Of a stretch of 31,019 nucleotides of DNA, positions 30,820 through 31,019 are shown one piece after another. Each line of letters begins with the position of its first letter. The stretch's first letter is position 1. The notes below the pieces were generated by a model. That model made no database searches and was not told the DNA's origin. It saw only the letters and a program-made list of their open reading frames with translations. The DNA lies in the IMG/VR virus record IMGVR_UViG_3300030339_000175, positions 1 to 31,019 of that record; one strand, 5' to 3'. The translations under genes and the position numbers were made by a program. The DNA is from a virus.

Positions 30820-31019
30820 TTAAGAACCTTCCTCCATATTCTTCACAAATATCTTGGCCATTCCAGGCAAAGCCTCGAATAGAGTGTTAAAGGTATCTGT
30901 GACTCCTGCTTCTCGGACTGCTGAAAGAGGCCCAAGAGAGTTAGCAAGTTGTGCGGCGAGCATCTTATTACCCATAACCGTAATTGCTTCAGTCAACTGC
31001 GGGCTAATTGCAGCAGCTC
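30820..31019 (-). CDS. C-terminal end of a gene cut by the right edge, possibly SPFH-family
   Basis: The minus-strand frame read from 31017 is open down to the TAA at 30820-30822, giving 65 residues of a C-terminus with no start in the window. It contains ISPQLTEAITVMGNKMLAAQ and VTDTFNTLFEALPG. The pattern ISP.L..A....G.K.LA..L, a short loop, then a leucine-rich helix ending LPG recalls the C-terminal part of SPFH/band-7 (flotillin-like) proteins in phages and bacteria. The frame has no stop in the visible part. The stop directly abuts the TTG of the ThyX-like gene, so the two are in one operon. The family call is tentative. Confidence 0.55.
   Translation of the reverse strand, partial: AAAISPQLTEAITVMGNKMLAAQLANSLGPLSAVREAGVTDTFNTLFEALPGMAKIFVKNMEEGS

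Noticed and set aside
1-31019. TAG recoding as in some gut phages
   Set aside because: All structural genes are open without in-frame TAG, and TAG serves as a normal stop for dUTPase and the large tail gene.
1-31019. Bacillus Chi word AGCGG as the enriched signal
   Set aside because: By hand it occurs about as often as base composition predicts, whereas TGCGG is several times more frequent.
1-31019. tRNA genes, CRISPR arrays or insertion sequences
   Set aside because: No cloverleaf, no evenly spaced repeats and no transposase motifs were seen on either strand.

Overview
The window reads as part of a double-stranded DNA tailed phage that infects a low-GC, probably anaerobic Firmicute. The evidence is AT-rich DNA, strong AGGAGG-type ribosome sites, textbook sigma-70/sigma-A promoters, an r1t-type holin, a CHAP-SH3 endolysin, a BppU-like baseplate protein and a class III (anaerobic) ribonucleotide reductase. 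No tail sheath, integrase, capsid or terminase gene is visible here, so the lifestyle and the rest of the virion cannot be judged. The standard genetic code fits every gene.

Layout. Positions 1-9107 are transcribed rightward and hold late genes: the 3' end of a repetitive solenoid-like protein, a BppU-like baseplate protein, a lysis cassette (holin, a very acidic 63-residue protein, endolysin) closed by a terminator, a membrane-anchored protein, then three large tail or fibre genes. At 9106-9146 a shared hairpin separates this block from a leftward block that fills 9144-31019. The leftward block holds replication, recombination and nucleotide metabolism genes.

Read in transcription order (right to left), the leftward block is: the end of a possible SPFH-family gene, a ThyX-like gene, a deoxyribosyltransferase-like gene, a small gene and a winged-helix regulator. 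Promoter P6 then serves an SSB-like protein and a Sak4-type ATPase. P5 serves a zinc-ribbon protein, DnaB-type helicase, DnaG-type primase, RecJ and a small protein. P4 serves a RecD/Dda-type helicase and two small proteins. P3 serves a C-family DNA polymerase with an intact PHP domain, a NADAR enzyme, a dNMP kinase, a glutaredoxin, nrdD, a GIY-YIG homing endonuclease and nrdG. P2 serves three small genes and dUTPase. P1 serves a lone RuvC-like resolvase.

Together these genes would supply a nearly self-sufficient fork (polymerase, helicase, primase, SSB), recombination and processing functions (Sak4, RecJ, RecD-type helicase, RuvC) and an anaerobic dNTP supply. Six promoters share one tight consensus (TTGACW, 17-base spacer, extended -10), so the early region looks like a punctuated series of operons. 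Genes are packed, often with TAATG overlaps. No stretch over 300 bases lacks a gene. I saw no tRNA, rRNA, CRISPR array or insertion sequence.

Points most worth a second look: the homing-endonuclease cassette flanked by TAATG on both sides, the NADAR gene, the nucleotide module with a degenerate ThyX motif, a 13-bp direct repeat (21-bp period) over P6 beside the winged-helix gene, and a roughly fourfold excess of the word TGCGG/CCGCA.
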